Positions 21,930 to 33,678 of a stretch of 64,000 bases of DNA are shown piece by piece. The notes beneath the pieces were generated by a model. It saw only the letters and a program-made list of their open reading frames with translations. It searched no databases and was not told the DNA's origin. The stretch is from Aotearoamyces nothofagi (taxonomy: Eukaryota > Ascomycota > Leotiomycetes > Leotiales > Tympanidaceae): assembly GCA_015345905.1 (NCBI GenBank), contig JADDTR010000034.1, forward strand, positions 1 to 64,000. The letters are read 5' to 3'. How positions within the stretch are numbered: position 1 is the first letter of the stretch; the number at the start of each line of letters is the position of its first letter. Made by a program: the position numbers and the translations under genes.

Positions 21930-23110
21930 GATCCACCCTCATACAACAAGAAGCTAGAAGAAGAGGGCTCCACCGACGTGCCTGGAGCTACGGTATGTGC
22001 GACATCCTCTAGCTCACACGCCAAAGAGCTAACTCGGACGGGACATCCGACATCTTCCCCCCCTCCTCCTTCTAGTATCAGAACTATCTCCCTACTTTCA
22101 ACCCTGCTCAGAAATTCCCTCCACTTCAACAATTCACCCATACTGAGCATGCGCTCTCCGTCGACAAATCCTTTCCTGAGCTCCTCAACCGTTCCGTCGA
22201 GACCGAAGACCTCACCACCACCATCAGCACCGTCCTCTCTGCCGTCCAGCTTTGCCGCCTGTCCGCAGCCGACAAGAATGAACTCGTGCTCCTCGTCGCC
22301 CAGCCCAAGTTTCTGGTGTTCCAAGACTAGGGTTTCGTAGACTAGTCCATCTCCAAGGCCTCGGCGGTCGGTGCCTACTGCTGGAGACACCACATCCACC
22401 CCACCAGTGGCAGTCCCAAGGGATATCCCGAGATTCACCTCGTGTACCGCGGAGCCAACGACAATGCAGGTGCCGCGTTTCTGAAGACGAGGAAGACTAC
22501 ACTTGCCTGGTATAGTGATGCTTCTTATGAGTAGAAGCCGCCCGGGACGACATTTATTATACATTCTCGATAAGCAGATGACGGGGGACACAATTCTCGT
22601 TGACTAGGTCGAGGCGTACAAAAGGCTGAGTCCTGAGTTCAAGAAAAGGCTTTATTGCGTGAAGGCTGTATACTCTGGTATCGAGTAGGTAAAACTGCAA
22701 AGGTGCGACAGTCTATCTGCCGTAGGGAACCTGTGACTAGTGGGCATCCTATCTTGCGAACTCACCAAGCTACGGGCAAGGCACCTTTTGCCAATCCTCA
22801 GTGTAAGTGGAAATATGATGTCTAGCTAGTATGGATGATTGCCATTAATGGACGCGATCATCTAGCCACCCGATACATTCTTGGATATAGGAAATAAGAG
22901 AGCGGCATGCTTCTCAACTTTCTGTTCAATTACCTTACCTTTGGTGCCGACTTTCAAGCTAGGGTCAAGAGGCAGGAAAAGACCGTAATCATTTGTAGTG
23001 TGAGTTATCAACCACTTAACTATTACTTATCTAGGTGACTATTCTATCTGTCCATATGATAGAACTGTGTACTATGTCACTCCGTAATCCTGGATAGGGT
23101 AAATGGGCAG
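21930..23110 (+). pseudogene. TauD-like 2-oxoglutarate dioxygenase pseudogene
   Basis: Translated pieces follow the fungal taurine-dioxygenase-like (TauD/TfdA) pattern: ELVLLVAQPKFLVFQD, then HHIHPTSGSPKGYPEIHLVY, KPPGTTF, VEAYKRLSPEFKKRL, RYILGYRK and FGADFQARVK. In-frame TAG stops interrupt the reading where the family usually has Gln (22328 after FQD, 22343 after GFVD, after SDASYE, before VEAYK, after SGIE), and at least one frame change lies near 22555. The first iron ligand is changed: the segment reads AWYSDASYE where the family has W-H-S-D. Every one of these can be explained by a C-to-T change in CpA, the RIP signature. The gene is non-functional. Confidence 0.8.
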
Positions 23111-23396
23111 AGACGATATCTGGCGCGAATCACTCCGCATGCTGAAAGGCCGTGTAAGACTCCCTATAAAGCGGATTAGATATCAACTGAAATTTATTCA
23201 ACTATAATGAGGGTTGCTGTCAGATTGACTCTTGAAAAATCCCCACCCGCTTGAATTGCAGTCTCGTAACATACTTCCGAAGTCGTAATTGCTTGTATGC
23301 ATCTTAATTCAAAGTTTGACTACTGATTTGCCAGTCTCGGTATCCCATAGCCCCAAGACGTTGATTTCTGCCGTAGTGGCGGGCGCAATATCGGTA

Positions 23397-24013
23397 CTAG
23401 ACCTCTGAAGATATTCCGACGCCACCAAACATAGCCCCAGAGTACTCCTGGAAGAGGAGTATGAGTCGGAATTTAAGAGTTTGCCCTGCGTTATTGGAGT
23501 TATCAAGACTTTGAATTATATACTCTGTCTGGTTGATGATGTCATAAAGCCTTGAGTCGAAAATAATTCTCTGGATATCTGTAAGTAAAAAGCATAATCG
23601 TCTCCGAATCTCTCTTCGGTATAGTACCACTGCAAACGCGACAATCCTAACGCCAAGCCCTAAACACATGTAGAAGCCGCCAGTGGAGATATGACGGAAA
23701 ACCTACCGATACTGACAAGATCAAACTCCATCCTGAAGGAAACATGACGAGGCGCGACGAAGGAACCAAAGGTCGTCTCGCCGGAGAAATCCACTTCCGC
23801 TTCCGAAGCATTAAGCCCCAATCGCACGGAGCAGACGACAAGGACCACCCCAGGCACCACAACGTCACTCAGACCTTTCCTGACTTCCATCTTCCATTCA
23901 AGAATGTCGCCCCAAGCCCAAGCCAGCACCAAAGAGCAGAACAGAAAAGAAAACCCAGCAGAAACGACTGTAGACGGCCATATCCATCTAAGCACCAAAC
24001 TCACCATGGACAC
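23397..24013 (-). CDS. Hypothetical membrane protein
   Basis: Two exons, 24013-23707 and 23659-23397, join in frame across a GT-AG intron to give 189 residues. The N-terminus carries a long hydrophobic segment (STVVSAGFSFLFCSLVLAWA) and a second (LSDVVVPGVVLVVC). A third, IVAFAVVLY, spans the region just after the splice, followed by a basic, cytosolic-looking tail. I do not recognise the family. The intron joining two open segments in frame with hydrophobic continuity supports a real gene, but no conserved motif confirms it. Confidence 0.4.
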
Positions 24014-24019
24014 TAGCTA

Positions 24020-25858
24020 GAACAGCAGTCTCAATGGGCATCAATCTTGGCTTTTTACGGCGGTAGAGATACATCAGTGTGCTTTAGCTAGCCTCTGATC
24101 ATGTGAGTCGCCTGCCTGTGTCCTGAGACTGCCGTCGCACATATCTTGAGTCACTGCGGAGGCTGGACAGCTTCGAGGCTGGGTCCGGCTATATTCAGTC
24201 CGTCTGGAAAGATGCGCGGCCTTCCACGCTGCAACCTAGAGACGCCTCTCACAGCGGTAGAGACACGTACATGTACAAAGGCACACGTTCTCCCTGATCG
24301 GTGATCCGAGAGGACGACGAACAACGAATAAGCTACGAACTACAAGCCCGTGGGCATGAAAGTAGAGGCAGATGTTGATCCTCAGGCCGGTGATTAGGTA
24401 TTAGGTAGGGAGAGAAGCCCGGATACCGGCGTACCCACCCACCCGCTCGTCAAAGGAGTCGAAAGCTTATCAGCTACTCGAGGTGGAGCGAAAGCAAGAG
24501 GAAATCCCGGCGGGCGGCTAGTCGATTCCGGAAACCCTGCTCCGAAGATCCGGAGGAGATAGCGGCGGCGGATCGTCTAAGGGCCCGTGGTGGCTGCTTA
24601 GCGGAACAGATCCTGGACGACGCCAACGGCACTGATAGCGGAAAGGAAAGACCACGGAGCGCCCAGGACGGAAGCTTGGGGATATTGTGTCAGGAATACT
24701 GCAACTGTGCCAGGAATACTGCATCAGACATGTTGACGTAGGGCACAACGGCGCATCCATGACTGGGCTCCGGTGCAACATGCCGCCCTCGGGTAGTATC
24801 CACCTATGCCTATCCATGTCTACTTCGGTCCACTTGCATCCACCTGCAGGGCTCGGCATGGCATTAGATCCTCCGTCGTCCACTGCGTCTCCACTATAAG
24901 ACTCGACCTCGACAGCACATCTACCGGTCCAGGTCCTCCACGTCAACACCCCATCTCGCACGAGATACGGGCTCCAACGTACGTCTTGGGAGGGTTCGAG
25001 CACCGCAAGGTTGTAGAGACGGCACGATAGGCACGACCGGCCGGCTGCGGAGCGAGTTGAGCGCGGGAGCCTTGGAAAAATACGTCAAGCACGGCTCGAG
25101 CAGGCCACATGCTGTCTGATTACACGGCACTCCCTATGGAGCAAGACGACGAAAACTCCCGCCCAGAGCACTCGCTGCTTCAGGTGCATAATAATCTCGA
25201 GGACGTACTCGATTAAGCACTAGGAGTCCGTGATACGCGTGCACCATGACCGTCCTCTGAGCATCTCGTATCTACTGGTCTTCAGTGCCGTTTGCTCGCC
25301 ATCCATGCACAATTCACGCCAGGTAGCAAGGGGGGAGAAATGGACGAGGCAAACTGAATCTACGATGATGCACCGATAGCGATGGCTGCTTCACATTCCG
25401 ATATCTCTGAAATACCTGCCTGTTCCAGGATGCCGACACGAACCGACGGACTAGAGTACTAAGGACTGGAGAGTGTATATACACGTCCAGGGGGGAAAGA
25501 AAGTCACGTGCCCGTATTTCCGAAGAGGTTCGCGCGACAAGTGCAGTTAGTTCCCTTGATTATGCTACTATTGCAATACTCAACGTCATAGTAACCAAGC
25601 ATCTAACCCCACCACTCTCCAATTACATTCCCGTGCCCGCACTCCACCTCCCCACCAGCGCTATCCCCGTTAACCACGCCACCCCTCATCTCCTCTCCAG
25701 CGATCCGGCCTACTATGACTCCCCCACCTGGCCATCTGGCACAAAAGCCTCTCCCAACAACTTCCCGTGCAAGCACATGTATCCTCGACGCGCGGCGTGG
25801 GTAAATCCTCAGGCACCACCTCTCGATGTCGCTGCCGGATGTTCTCGGGGTCCACACC
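24020..25858. other. Intergenic region, no gene seen
   Basis: The base composition is moderately GC-rich. Open frames on both strands are short, and none resembles a known family. I see no repeat or RNA gene. Confidence 0.4.
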
Positions 25859-25859
25859 G

Positions 25860-27440
25860 CGGCACAGAAGCGTCTTGACGAGTTCCTTGCTGTACTGCTT
25901 GACGTTCATCCAGAGGATGAATTTGTCGAACTGGCTGGGTGGTCCAGGAGATAGGTGGCGATGTTGGAGAGGTAAGTTATTGCTGTCTCGCTGAGCCAGG
26001 TGAAGAGTGCGGCGGCGGATGGGTCGTCGAATATTAGCCGGCCCTGCCAGTCGGGGAGGGGGATTTTATCAAGACAAGTAGCCTTATCGCTGGACATGAT
26101 GCCCACTTTTATGGAGAGGACCGCTTCGATAACGGGTGTCTTGTCCTCTTCGGCAACTTTGAAACTGAGGCTGAACGCGTACTTGAATTTTGGAGTCTGG
26201 TCAGAGGCCAAGTCGACAAGTTTACCGCAATTTCCAGGGTTCTCCTCTGAAGCATCACAGAGGACTTTGGCAAGGTTGAGGTTATCCTAGGCTTTCTCAA
26301 TATCTAAGCCGTTGATATGAAAGTGACCGTTCTGATATACGATTTGGACCTTGGACCCTGGCTTTCCAATCTGGCCGGCTTCGTCGTTGTATTCGTGAAC
26401 GCCGTTCCAGTTTTTGTCCCCAGCAGCATAAGCAATTGTGCACGTGAAATCCTGAGTGCCGAAGAGCGAGGCTTCGCTATTAAGCTCAAAGCGCGTCTAG
26501 AACTGTCAGTAAATCTCTATCATATGAAAGGGATATAAAGTGTTTTACCTTGTCGACGTTGTGAGGATCAGCGCCACGATTGTTCCGGACGACGATGACA
26601 TTAGGCCCATTGCCATTATCTATTCCAGGTTCATAATGTCTAGATAGCTCGAGAAATCCCAGATCTATACGTTTCTCCAACGCACCAGTAATCTTGAAGC
26701 CGCTTCGATCCTGGAAAATATGCGCTTGGATCACGGCCTTGCGCGAGACAATGCTCATGCTCGTCTTGATGTTGAAGCCCGGCATATACTTCACATTGGC
26801 ATCCTCTGCATCAATCAGTGGCTTCTCGTTGTCTTTGAGAAAAGCGTAGTAAATAAGGCCGTATCTGAATAATATCGGGGGATATAACCTATTGTTTATA
26901 GCCTGATGCGAATTGCAACGACTTTAGGACACCAGATCCAAGGGGTACCAAGACAGAGTCTGTATCTGGGAGGAGCTTCACGGCAACCTTTTTGAAATCA
27001 GGAGAGTTGGCAGACTGCTTTGAGGCGGATTGTGACCCAATAGAGAACTTGCCCTTATATAACTCACCTTTGTCTGTGTGCTCAAGTCTTACAGGAATAT
27101 CTGAACCGGTAAGGAACTTGACTATTCCTTTGAATCCAGCAGACGCAGCAGGCTCGCCGTGACGGCAAACTGCCTCGAGAGCCATGCATTCTACGTTGAA
27201 TTTCCGTGATTCTAGCAACACTAGGCTCTTCACTTGCTGTAGGTCAACTCTAAGCTCGAGTGAGCTGAACTTGAAACCCGTGCCTTTCAATTTAACTAAC
27301 CGATTCTCCTTCAGGCTGCTTATCGCAAGATCTAGGTACTCCTCCGTGATTACTTTCGGTTCATCTATCGAATCTGGATGAGCAATAGCGAACCTATCTA
27401 GGACACGACTCTGCGGCAGCAGCCCCCCGGGAGAGTCAGC
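25860..27440 (-). pseudogene. Unrecognised decayed gene, 5'-truncated
   Basis: On the minus strand a series of open segments reads like one protein. It begins without a Met near 27440 (ITEEYLDLAISSLKENRL), continues through a beta-rich region (KGTGFKFSSLELRVDLQQVK, RYGLIYYAFLKDNEKPLIDA, YMPGFNIKTSMSIVSRKAV), and ends with an acidic-hydrophobic region containing FKYAFSLSFKVAEEDKTP. One GT-AG intron near 26550 looks usable. The segments do not all join in one frame and no start is present, so I call it a remnant with a few breaks. I do not recognise the family. Aromatic and beta-strand-rich spacing suggests an extracellular or lectin-like architecture, but that is a guess. Confidence 0.45.
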
Positions 27441-29065
27441 GGAGCGTCACGTAGGTAACAGGCATTCTAATCACAAGGTCCAGAGATTCTTGAGATGAAG
27501 GTAAGGGGATTTAGGTATGGCAAAGGGTATGTTTTGGTATGGTGGTTAGAAGGACTGCGATTATCGGTCTGGGAAGCTGGTCGTGGGCACGGTTCTGTAC
27601 AGCCCAGTTTCGGCATGGGAAAGCGCCAAGCCTAGACTGAGCCTGCATGTCCGTCAATAATCGCTTCTCGATACGTGCCAGTCTATGCCCAGACTGCCAT
27701 TCCTCGCGCGTAATCAGAAACCACGATGGGCCTCAGCCTTATGACTTCCCAGCTGAATCAGGAGTTCCAGGCATTTCAGGCACTGCGTGGCGTGCCAAGA
27801 CTGCCTCTTCCAGACCGCCGGCGAGGAATGACGGCGCCAGTAAACTGCAGGATGGAACTCACGTGCGGAGTGAAAGCCGCTTGTATTGTATATACTGCCT
27901 TGTGTCAGCTAAGCTGAGCCTGGATGCCGGCGACACCGTCGGTGAGAATATGATATGATGAGATGCCAGTGATGCAAGACAAGTCAGGCGACGCTATCGA
28001 GCAGGCATAGTAGCATATACGACAGCGCCTATTCACCTGCGCGGCCGACGGGTTCAGGCGCCCAAGCCACCTTCAGCACGAGGCAGAAGAGGAACAGCCG
28101 GGCTAGAGTCTCGACTTGTGGTACTCCAGCGCTAGTACCTACCTGATCCATCCCGAGACAGGAGAATCCCAATGCTACCCTCATCCCTTGCGAGAGACAA
28201 GACTTCCAATACCACCCGCATCCGTTCCGAGATAATCGCCCCCAACGCTCAGCCGATTCCTCCGTCCACCACAGTATTTCAGCTGATCTCCTCCCTTCCA
28301 CTGAACACGAGCTACGCAGCCGTCACTCTGCAATGCAACAGCGTCGTATTCGGGAGCCGAGACTGTCTCATTGACAGCCACGTGAGACCCACGTGATACG
28401 TGACGTGCGGCTTCGTCCTGTGGGGTTTGCAGGGGGCTCGTTTGAGAGCCAAAGATAAGTGCGAGTCCGATGTCCTCCGAATCGCGCGAACTCACCTGAT
28501 CTGGGGCTGTTCCAGCCGAATTACCCTGTTGGGATAGCATGCAGGGTCTGGCCCGGTCACACATACGGCCATCCCGATCGGGCAGAGGAGTCGGCAGGCG
28601 GATATCGGTTTTACAGTCCTGGTCGATGTCGCAAAGGCCCTGATCCGACGGAAATGGCAAGCTGAGACGGCCAAAGCCGAGGCGGTATTTTGCGGCTGAC
28701 TAGTGAGATTGCTGACTCTTGGCTGCTTCAGCCGCAAAGAGTCTTGTACGACGATCAGGATGGGGGCTGTCTGAGGTATATCTGCCTCCGGCTGATCTCC
28801 CTAGCTGCTTGAGCCAGTACAAGATAAAAGACACGCCCATGGCAACGAGGAATGATCTTCTTTCTCCTCTCCAGCTCCTCCTGTTATATCCCCAATTCCC
28901 CAGCCTCATCTTTTCACATTCTGACATTTCAACAATCTTGACGTCGTCACTCTATACCTCAACCTTGCCGTACTTGGATACCATCCAGACCAGTTTCTAC
29001 GCCATTGCAAATTTTCTATCCGGCCGGTCCCTCATCCATACCTGTGGAGATCTGAAGCCGCGACG
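27441..29065. other. Intergenic region, no gene seen
   Basis: Short open frames lie on both strands. The stretch just upstream of 29066 is CT-rich (28850-28990), a common feature of fungal promoters, and probably serves the next gene. Confidence 0.4.
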
Positions 29066-29722
29066 ATGGAGCCCCAAGTCGAACAACTAACCCTCGACAA
29101 GCTCCAGAACGGAACCATCGCCGTCTGGGATCCAGCTTTTGGCAAGAAACTCTCCTCGGCCGTTAACCCTCTTCTGCGCACCTACTTCAACCCCCTTGTC
29201 GCCGATACCATCAATTTCCCCACCGACACGCCCGGCCCCTTCGTCATCGACCACAACGACCGCCACGTCGACCACTTTCTTGAGATACAGCACGTCGTCC
29301 AGGCCATCATGAACCAGCCCGGCGTCGACGCCCGTGCCATCTGCCAGCGCCCCGTCGGCGAATGGTTGCGCCTGTCGCGCTTCCTCAACCACCAGTGGAA
29401 CCTGTACTCGATCCCTGCAGCCTATAACCTGTACAAGTCCAAGATCAGCTTCGAGCTGTACAGGCCGGCGACGGGACCGTTTTCGCTCGGTCACGAGGAA
29501 CAGGATGGCTTTATGCGCGCGTACTTGGAGGCCGAGGTCGATGGGGACGAGATTGCGGATGTGGGAAGTCGAGTTGTCTTTCTCCTGGGGGCTATGCAGA
29601 ATGCGACAGGCGAGAACAACTATTTGTGTAACGTTGCTGGAAGAATTATGCGGGAGTTCTTGTTGGGGCTCTCGCCGACTTTGGAACAGAAACGGCTAGA
29701 TGGCCATTTCGACCAACATTAA
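29066..29722 (+). CDS. Hypothetical protein, 218 residues
   Basis: This is a single exon with strongly biased third-position C in its first half, as in expressed fungal genes. No signal peptide or membrane segment is evident. Notable stretches are FVIDHNDRHVDHFLEIQHVV and SLGHEEQDGFMRAYLEAEVD, both acidic and histidine-containing. The C-terminal part is helical-looking. I do not recognise a family and propose no function. The ATG at 29066 follows a CT-rich leader. An upstream in-phase extension is not needed. Confidence 0.55.
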   Translation: MEPQVEQLTLDKLQNGTIAVWDPAFGKKLSSAVNPLLRTYFNPLVADTINFPTDTPGPFVIDHNDRHVDHFLEIQHVVQAIMNQPGVDARAICQRPVGEWLRLSRFLNHQWNLYSIPAAYNLYKSKISFELYRPATGPFSLGHEEQDGFMRAYLEAEVDGDEIADVGSRVVFLLGAMQNATGENNYLCNVAGRIMREFLLGLSPTLEQKRLDGHFDQH

Positions 29723-29953
29723 GAGGGTATATCACTACTCCGTTCTGATCCAGAGCCTGCGGACAGGCCAAGGTTAAGCAGGGAGAAATATATGCAGTAA
29801 CAATCTTCGGCACGAGCTCGGCCTATAGAGGCCTTCTATATAAGATAATTCATCCTAGGTAATATACTCACCACTCACAAACTACTTGATTATTCCCCTC
29901 TGCTCCGTGCTATTCACCACGACCATGGCATGCAGGACGAATTCATTGTAGTA

Positions 29954-31607
29954 TTATAGCTCATCGGGGCGAGGTATAGGGATCCTATCAATGTCGTTGG
30001 AATAGGAATCCCATGCCTCGCTATCCTCACTCTTTGTACTCGTTGTGCTCTTTAGGGCCGCTGAGATGTTCTTACTCAATCTATATTCATATGAATCAAC
30101 ATCCGGCTTGTATTCTGAGAGCGAGTAGATTAGCAAATAGCGTAGACTTACATGTTTCTTTATCCTATCCTACCGTAATCGCTATGCTCTCCGAGTTCAT
30201 CAACCACTCATGCTTTGCTAGATCTTTAACCGACAACCGCTGCTCAGGGTCCTCTTGGCGCAACGACTCTAATATCCGTCCGAAATCCTGCTTGTAATCT
30301 AACGATACCTCTAGAGAGTCCTCTTGGAATAGATTTTGGATATTGCTACGGTGCTCTTTAATTTGGTCTGTAAGCCTGGCAGTGTCCCATGTGTCAAATA
30401 ATTCCCTTCCGCCAGATAGTAAAAGTATATCTGGCATGAAACGGTCAGCGACTCGCTGATTAACTACTAAATAATACCAAAGAAGTTTTTGCAGACTTCG
30501 ACTACACATGGTGCTACTGACCAACTATCGACTTTTTGAAGAGACGGGGTGGGCACCATTCTCGCCGAGGAGCTCCGGCGGTGGCTGACATTTCCTAGAA
30601 AGAGGGTCGCCATCTATACGTTCTACCAAGGCTGTCTTTGGCTTGTGCTGGAGACATTGCTCGATCAGCTCCGCTTCACATGGTGGGAGGCCAATGTTGC
30701 CGGGGTGGAGATCTAGGAATAGTCAGAAGGCTCTTTTCCTATTAGAGGTTGTAGAAGATGGAAAATTGACCTGCATGGGCGCCGTCCTATCTCATAGACA
30801 TTTGCCACGCCTTTGACTATACTTTGGATGCAGCCCTTCTGATCAGAGACAGATAATACGCTCTCGTAATAGAATCGTCGTAAATCAGGACCCATCGCTG
30901 GCAGTACAAGTACAGAGAATTTGGGTCTTGAAGGCATCGGAACAACCCTCGTCCGCTCTGTGGTGTGGTATTTTAAACTCGCCAATCATAGTAGCAATAC
31001 CAGAGCTGCATTGGTACCCCTTCAGGGCTCGGTATATCTTGGTCTCCCTGGCACCAGAATTGTACGGCAGCATCTTCAAGGCCACGTAGTTGCTTGGAAA
31101 AGGAGGTCGGCGATGCTGAACAACAGCAGGAGAGAATTACCTAAATACTGGGCTCTTGGTTAACCAGATGTAGTCTCCCAGCCTACGCAGAAGCTTGTAG
31201 CCATTACACACCTGCCCCAGGTATACTACAGGTTGCAGGGAGGTNTACGGCAGCATCTTCAAGGCCACGTAGTTGCTTGGAAAAGGAGGTCGGCGATGCT
31301 GAACAACAGCAGGAGAGAATTACCTAAATACTGGGCTCTTGGTTAACCAGATGTAGTCTCCCAGCCTACGCAGAAGCTTGTAGCCATTACACACCTGCCC
31401 CAGGTATACTACAGGTTGCAGGGAGGTCTCCAATTTGTCCAGTCGTAGGTGGTCGCGCCAGTAGTTTCCACCGTGGCCGATAGGGCGGTATTGCTCGCGA
31501 AGAGCTCTGGACAGGGCTGCTCTTGGATTTATCACATTGGACATGCTCCAGAAAGATGATGGGAAGTAGTTACGCTGGTCTTGACGTGAAGCACTGAGCA
31601 CTGTCAT
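29954..31607 (-). CDS. Eukaryotic-type protein kinase (SRPK-like), split by an assembly join
   Basis: On the minus strand the reading order is: a start near 31607, a segment with NGYKLLRRLGDYIW (start of the kinase domain), VALKMLPYNSGARETKIYRA (ATP-binding Lys and a Glu-containing helix), VLVLPAMGPDLRRFYY (hinge region), and LDLHPGNIGL (catalytic loop; family form H-x-D-x4-N). Later come ELFDTWD and KQDFGRILESLRQEDPEQRL, then a final exon ending at 29954. Fungal SRPK-like kinases share this layout. The N at 31245 is flanked by a 182-bp perfect duplication (31063-31244 and 31246-31427) inside the gene, so the exact exon structure is uncertain. The catalytic loop starts Leu-Asp rather than His-Asp, as far as the splice can be judged. 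Confidence 0.6.
31063..31427. repeat. 182-bp direct duplication around a single N
   Basis: Bases 31063-31244 are repeated exactly, as far as I can read, at 31246-31427, with one N at 31245 between them. This is the pattern left when two overlapping contig ends are abutted with a placeholder. It is probably an assembly artefact rather than a biological repeat. Confidence 0.85.
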
Positions 31608-32358
31608 TTGTGTTGGCTATCGGCGTCCGCTGCTCCGTGTTCCGTTCCGCTTGCGCATATTAGATCGGCCGGGTAGGGTCGGACCGAGCGGGCTAGTTAC
31701 AGCGGCGTGTACCCCGAAGTACCCCGGGGGGAACTACTCCGACTCCGATGATATCATCGCTGGTTCGTTTCAGGCTACAGCACTGTCTGAGAGGCTCCAC
31801 GTAGAGCGTATTCGCCTTCTATATACAAACGACAGCGTTCACTGGGATGCACTTAGCAGCCAAAGCCAAAGGAATGTCGACCTTGAACGTCATGTTACAA
31901 TTCGAATAGCGACTAGAGAAACGAGAAAGAGAGGGGGAATCTCTTGTAGTTCATTCCCGCGTCAAATCACTAGAAACCCCCATCTACATTAGAGGTAAGA
32001 CTTTTATAGATAAGACCTAACCCCTTCTTAGAGATCTTAGATGCATTGTATAAGGGTCATGATGAATCCTAAAGGGATTGATGGGATCAGAACCATATGT
32101 TGAATTGATAGCATTATCATTTTGATAGGTTTTCATTCTGATAGGTTTTCAGTCTGAAAGGTTTTCATTTTTTTCATTCTGAGACTACTTTCGTGTCCGT
32201 AAACCTTTCTGTCAAGACCATACCAGAATCCCGTCTATCACTTTGTCTTGCTATTAAAAGGACCATTCTTAGTTCGCCATTTTGAGTCCCTGGGTCTCCT
32301 CAATATCCGTCTCTCCCCTTTCCATACGTATCATCAATACCTTTCACTCATTCCAACC

Positions 32359-33678
32359 CTACAAATCAAATAACTTCTTCAGCTGGACTATCGTATCATC
32401 CGGATTCGCCACTGAATGTCCAATCGTCCGCTCATCTTCGTAGATTTCATAATCGTTCCCCCCTTTATCAGTCATATCCCCAAAGAAATGAATCTTATCA
32501 TAAACCACCCCACTCCTCTCCCTCTCGCTCTCTATATGTCTCAAACAATACGTCTTATCCCAGCCCGTGGGAAAAACATCAAAAGAAATCTCACCTCCAA
32601 TCGAATACGTCAGCCCTAAGTCTGGAAACTGCTTCTTCAACGCCTCTACCATAGTTGCCCTAATTTGGTGCTCCTTGTCATATTTTGAAAAGTCGTGCCT
32701 CTCCGCCGTACTCGCATTACGTCCAACCGGTGAAATGTTTACCATCCCATTCCGGAACTCAACAAACGTGCCACGCTTCACGGGAATATCCAAGTCCGCT
32801 ACGTATTTCANAATAACTTCTTCAGCTGGACTATCGTATCATCCGGATTCGCCACTGAATGTCCAATCGTCCGCTCATCTTCGTAGATTTCATAATCGTT
32901 CCCCCCTTTATCAGTCATATCCCCAAAGAAATGAATCTTATCATAAACCACCCCACTCCTCTCCCTCTCGCTCTCTATATGTCTCAAACAATACGTCTTA
33001 TCCCAGCCCGTGGGAAAAACATCAAAAGAAATCTCACCTCCAATCGAATACGTCAGCCCTAAGTCCGGAAACTGCTTCTTCAACGCCTCTACCATAGTTG
33101 CCCTAATCTGGTGCTCCTTGTCATATTTTGAAAAGTCGTGCCTCTCCGCCGTACTCGCATTACGTCCAACCGGTGAAATGTTCACCATCCCATTCCGGAA
33201 CTCAACAAACGTGCCACGCTTCACGGGAATATCCAAGTCCGCTACGTATTTCAGCACCCAGTTGACGAGTCCCTTGTACTTCGTCTCGCCGATCCACTCG
33301 ATGAAGGATGCGCCGGGAAGTGGGACACCCATGCTGTAGGCCGTGAGGCCATTTTCAGCAAAGCAGAAGTCGAATAGGGAAGTTACGGGGACGGCGGGGG
33401 TACTGAGCTGCTCTTGCTGCTTGGCGAGGTTGGAGCCGCTGACGTAGCCGATGGCGCATTTGTGGCGGAGCTGGGCGAGGATGGAGTGCATTTCTGGCGA
33501 GACGTCCTGGATGGAGATGTTAGCTGGGGCTTTTAGGTTCTGTCGGGTGCTGGAAACGAGTTGGAAGGGTGCATACCTGTCTCGATGGACCTAGGGTGTT
33601 ATCGACGTCAAAGAGGCAGACTGTGCCTTTGAGCGGACGGGCCTGGAGGGGAGGGTAGACGGCCGCTGCTTCCGTCAT
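32359..33678 (-). CDS. Phosphomannomutase-like HAD enzyme, divergent active site
   Basis: The start is the ATG at 33678. Exon 1 (33678-33577, 34 codons) ends in a GT-AG intron and exon 2 begins at 33506. Family landmarks: [10 protein letters not shown] (the D-x-D-x-T nucleophile), [42 protein letters not shown] and HFFGD. A 443-bp duplication including an N interrupts the gene; counting that segment once gives an intact 268-residue protein, the usual length for eukaryotic phosphomannomutase. Family members interconvert hexose 6- and 1-phosphates in the cytosol. Against the usual fungal sequence, recalled from memory, the nucleophile loop reads DNTLGPS instead of DGTLTP, and a later loop reads SGSN instead of GGSD. 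That suggests a specialised paralog. It lies next to the dioxygenase-nucleotidyltransferase gene. Confidence 0.85.
32369..33253. repeat. 442-bp direct duplication around a single N
   Basis: Bases 32369-32810 recur at 32812-33253, separated by one N. I see three differences (32623/33066, 32665/33108, 32740/33183), all T in the first and C in the second copy and all synonymous in the phosphomannomutase frame. This is most simply two overlapping contig ends, perhaps from two alleles, left unmerged. Confidence 0.85.

Noticed and set aside
21917-22591. 224-codon minus-strand frame
   Set aside because: Antisense to the TauD-like pseudogene, whose plus-strand pieces show clear family motifs.
28719-29090. 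123-codon frame upstream of the 218-residue hypothetical gene
   Set aside because: It overlaps the CT-rich promoter and the start of the next gene in another frame and lacks family resemblance.
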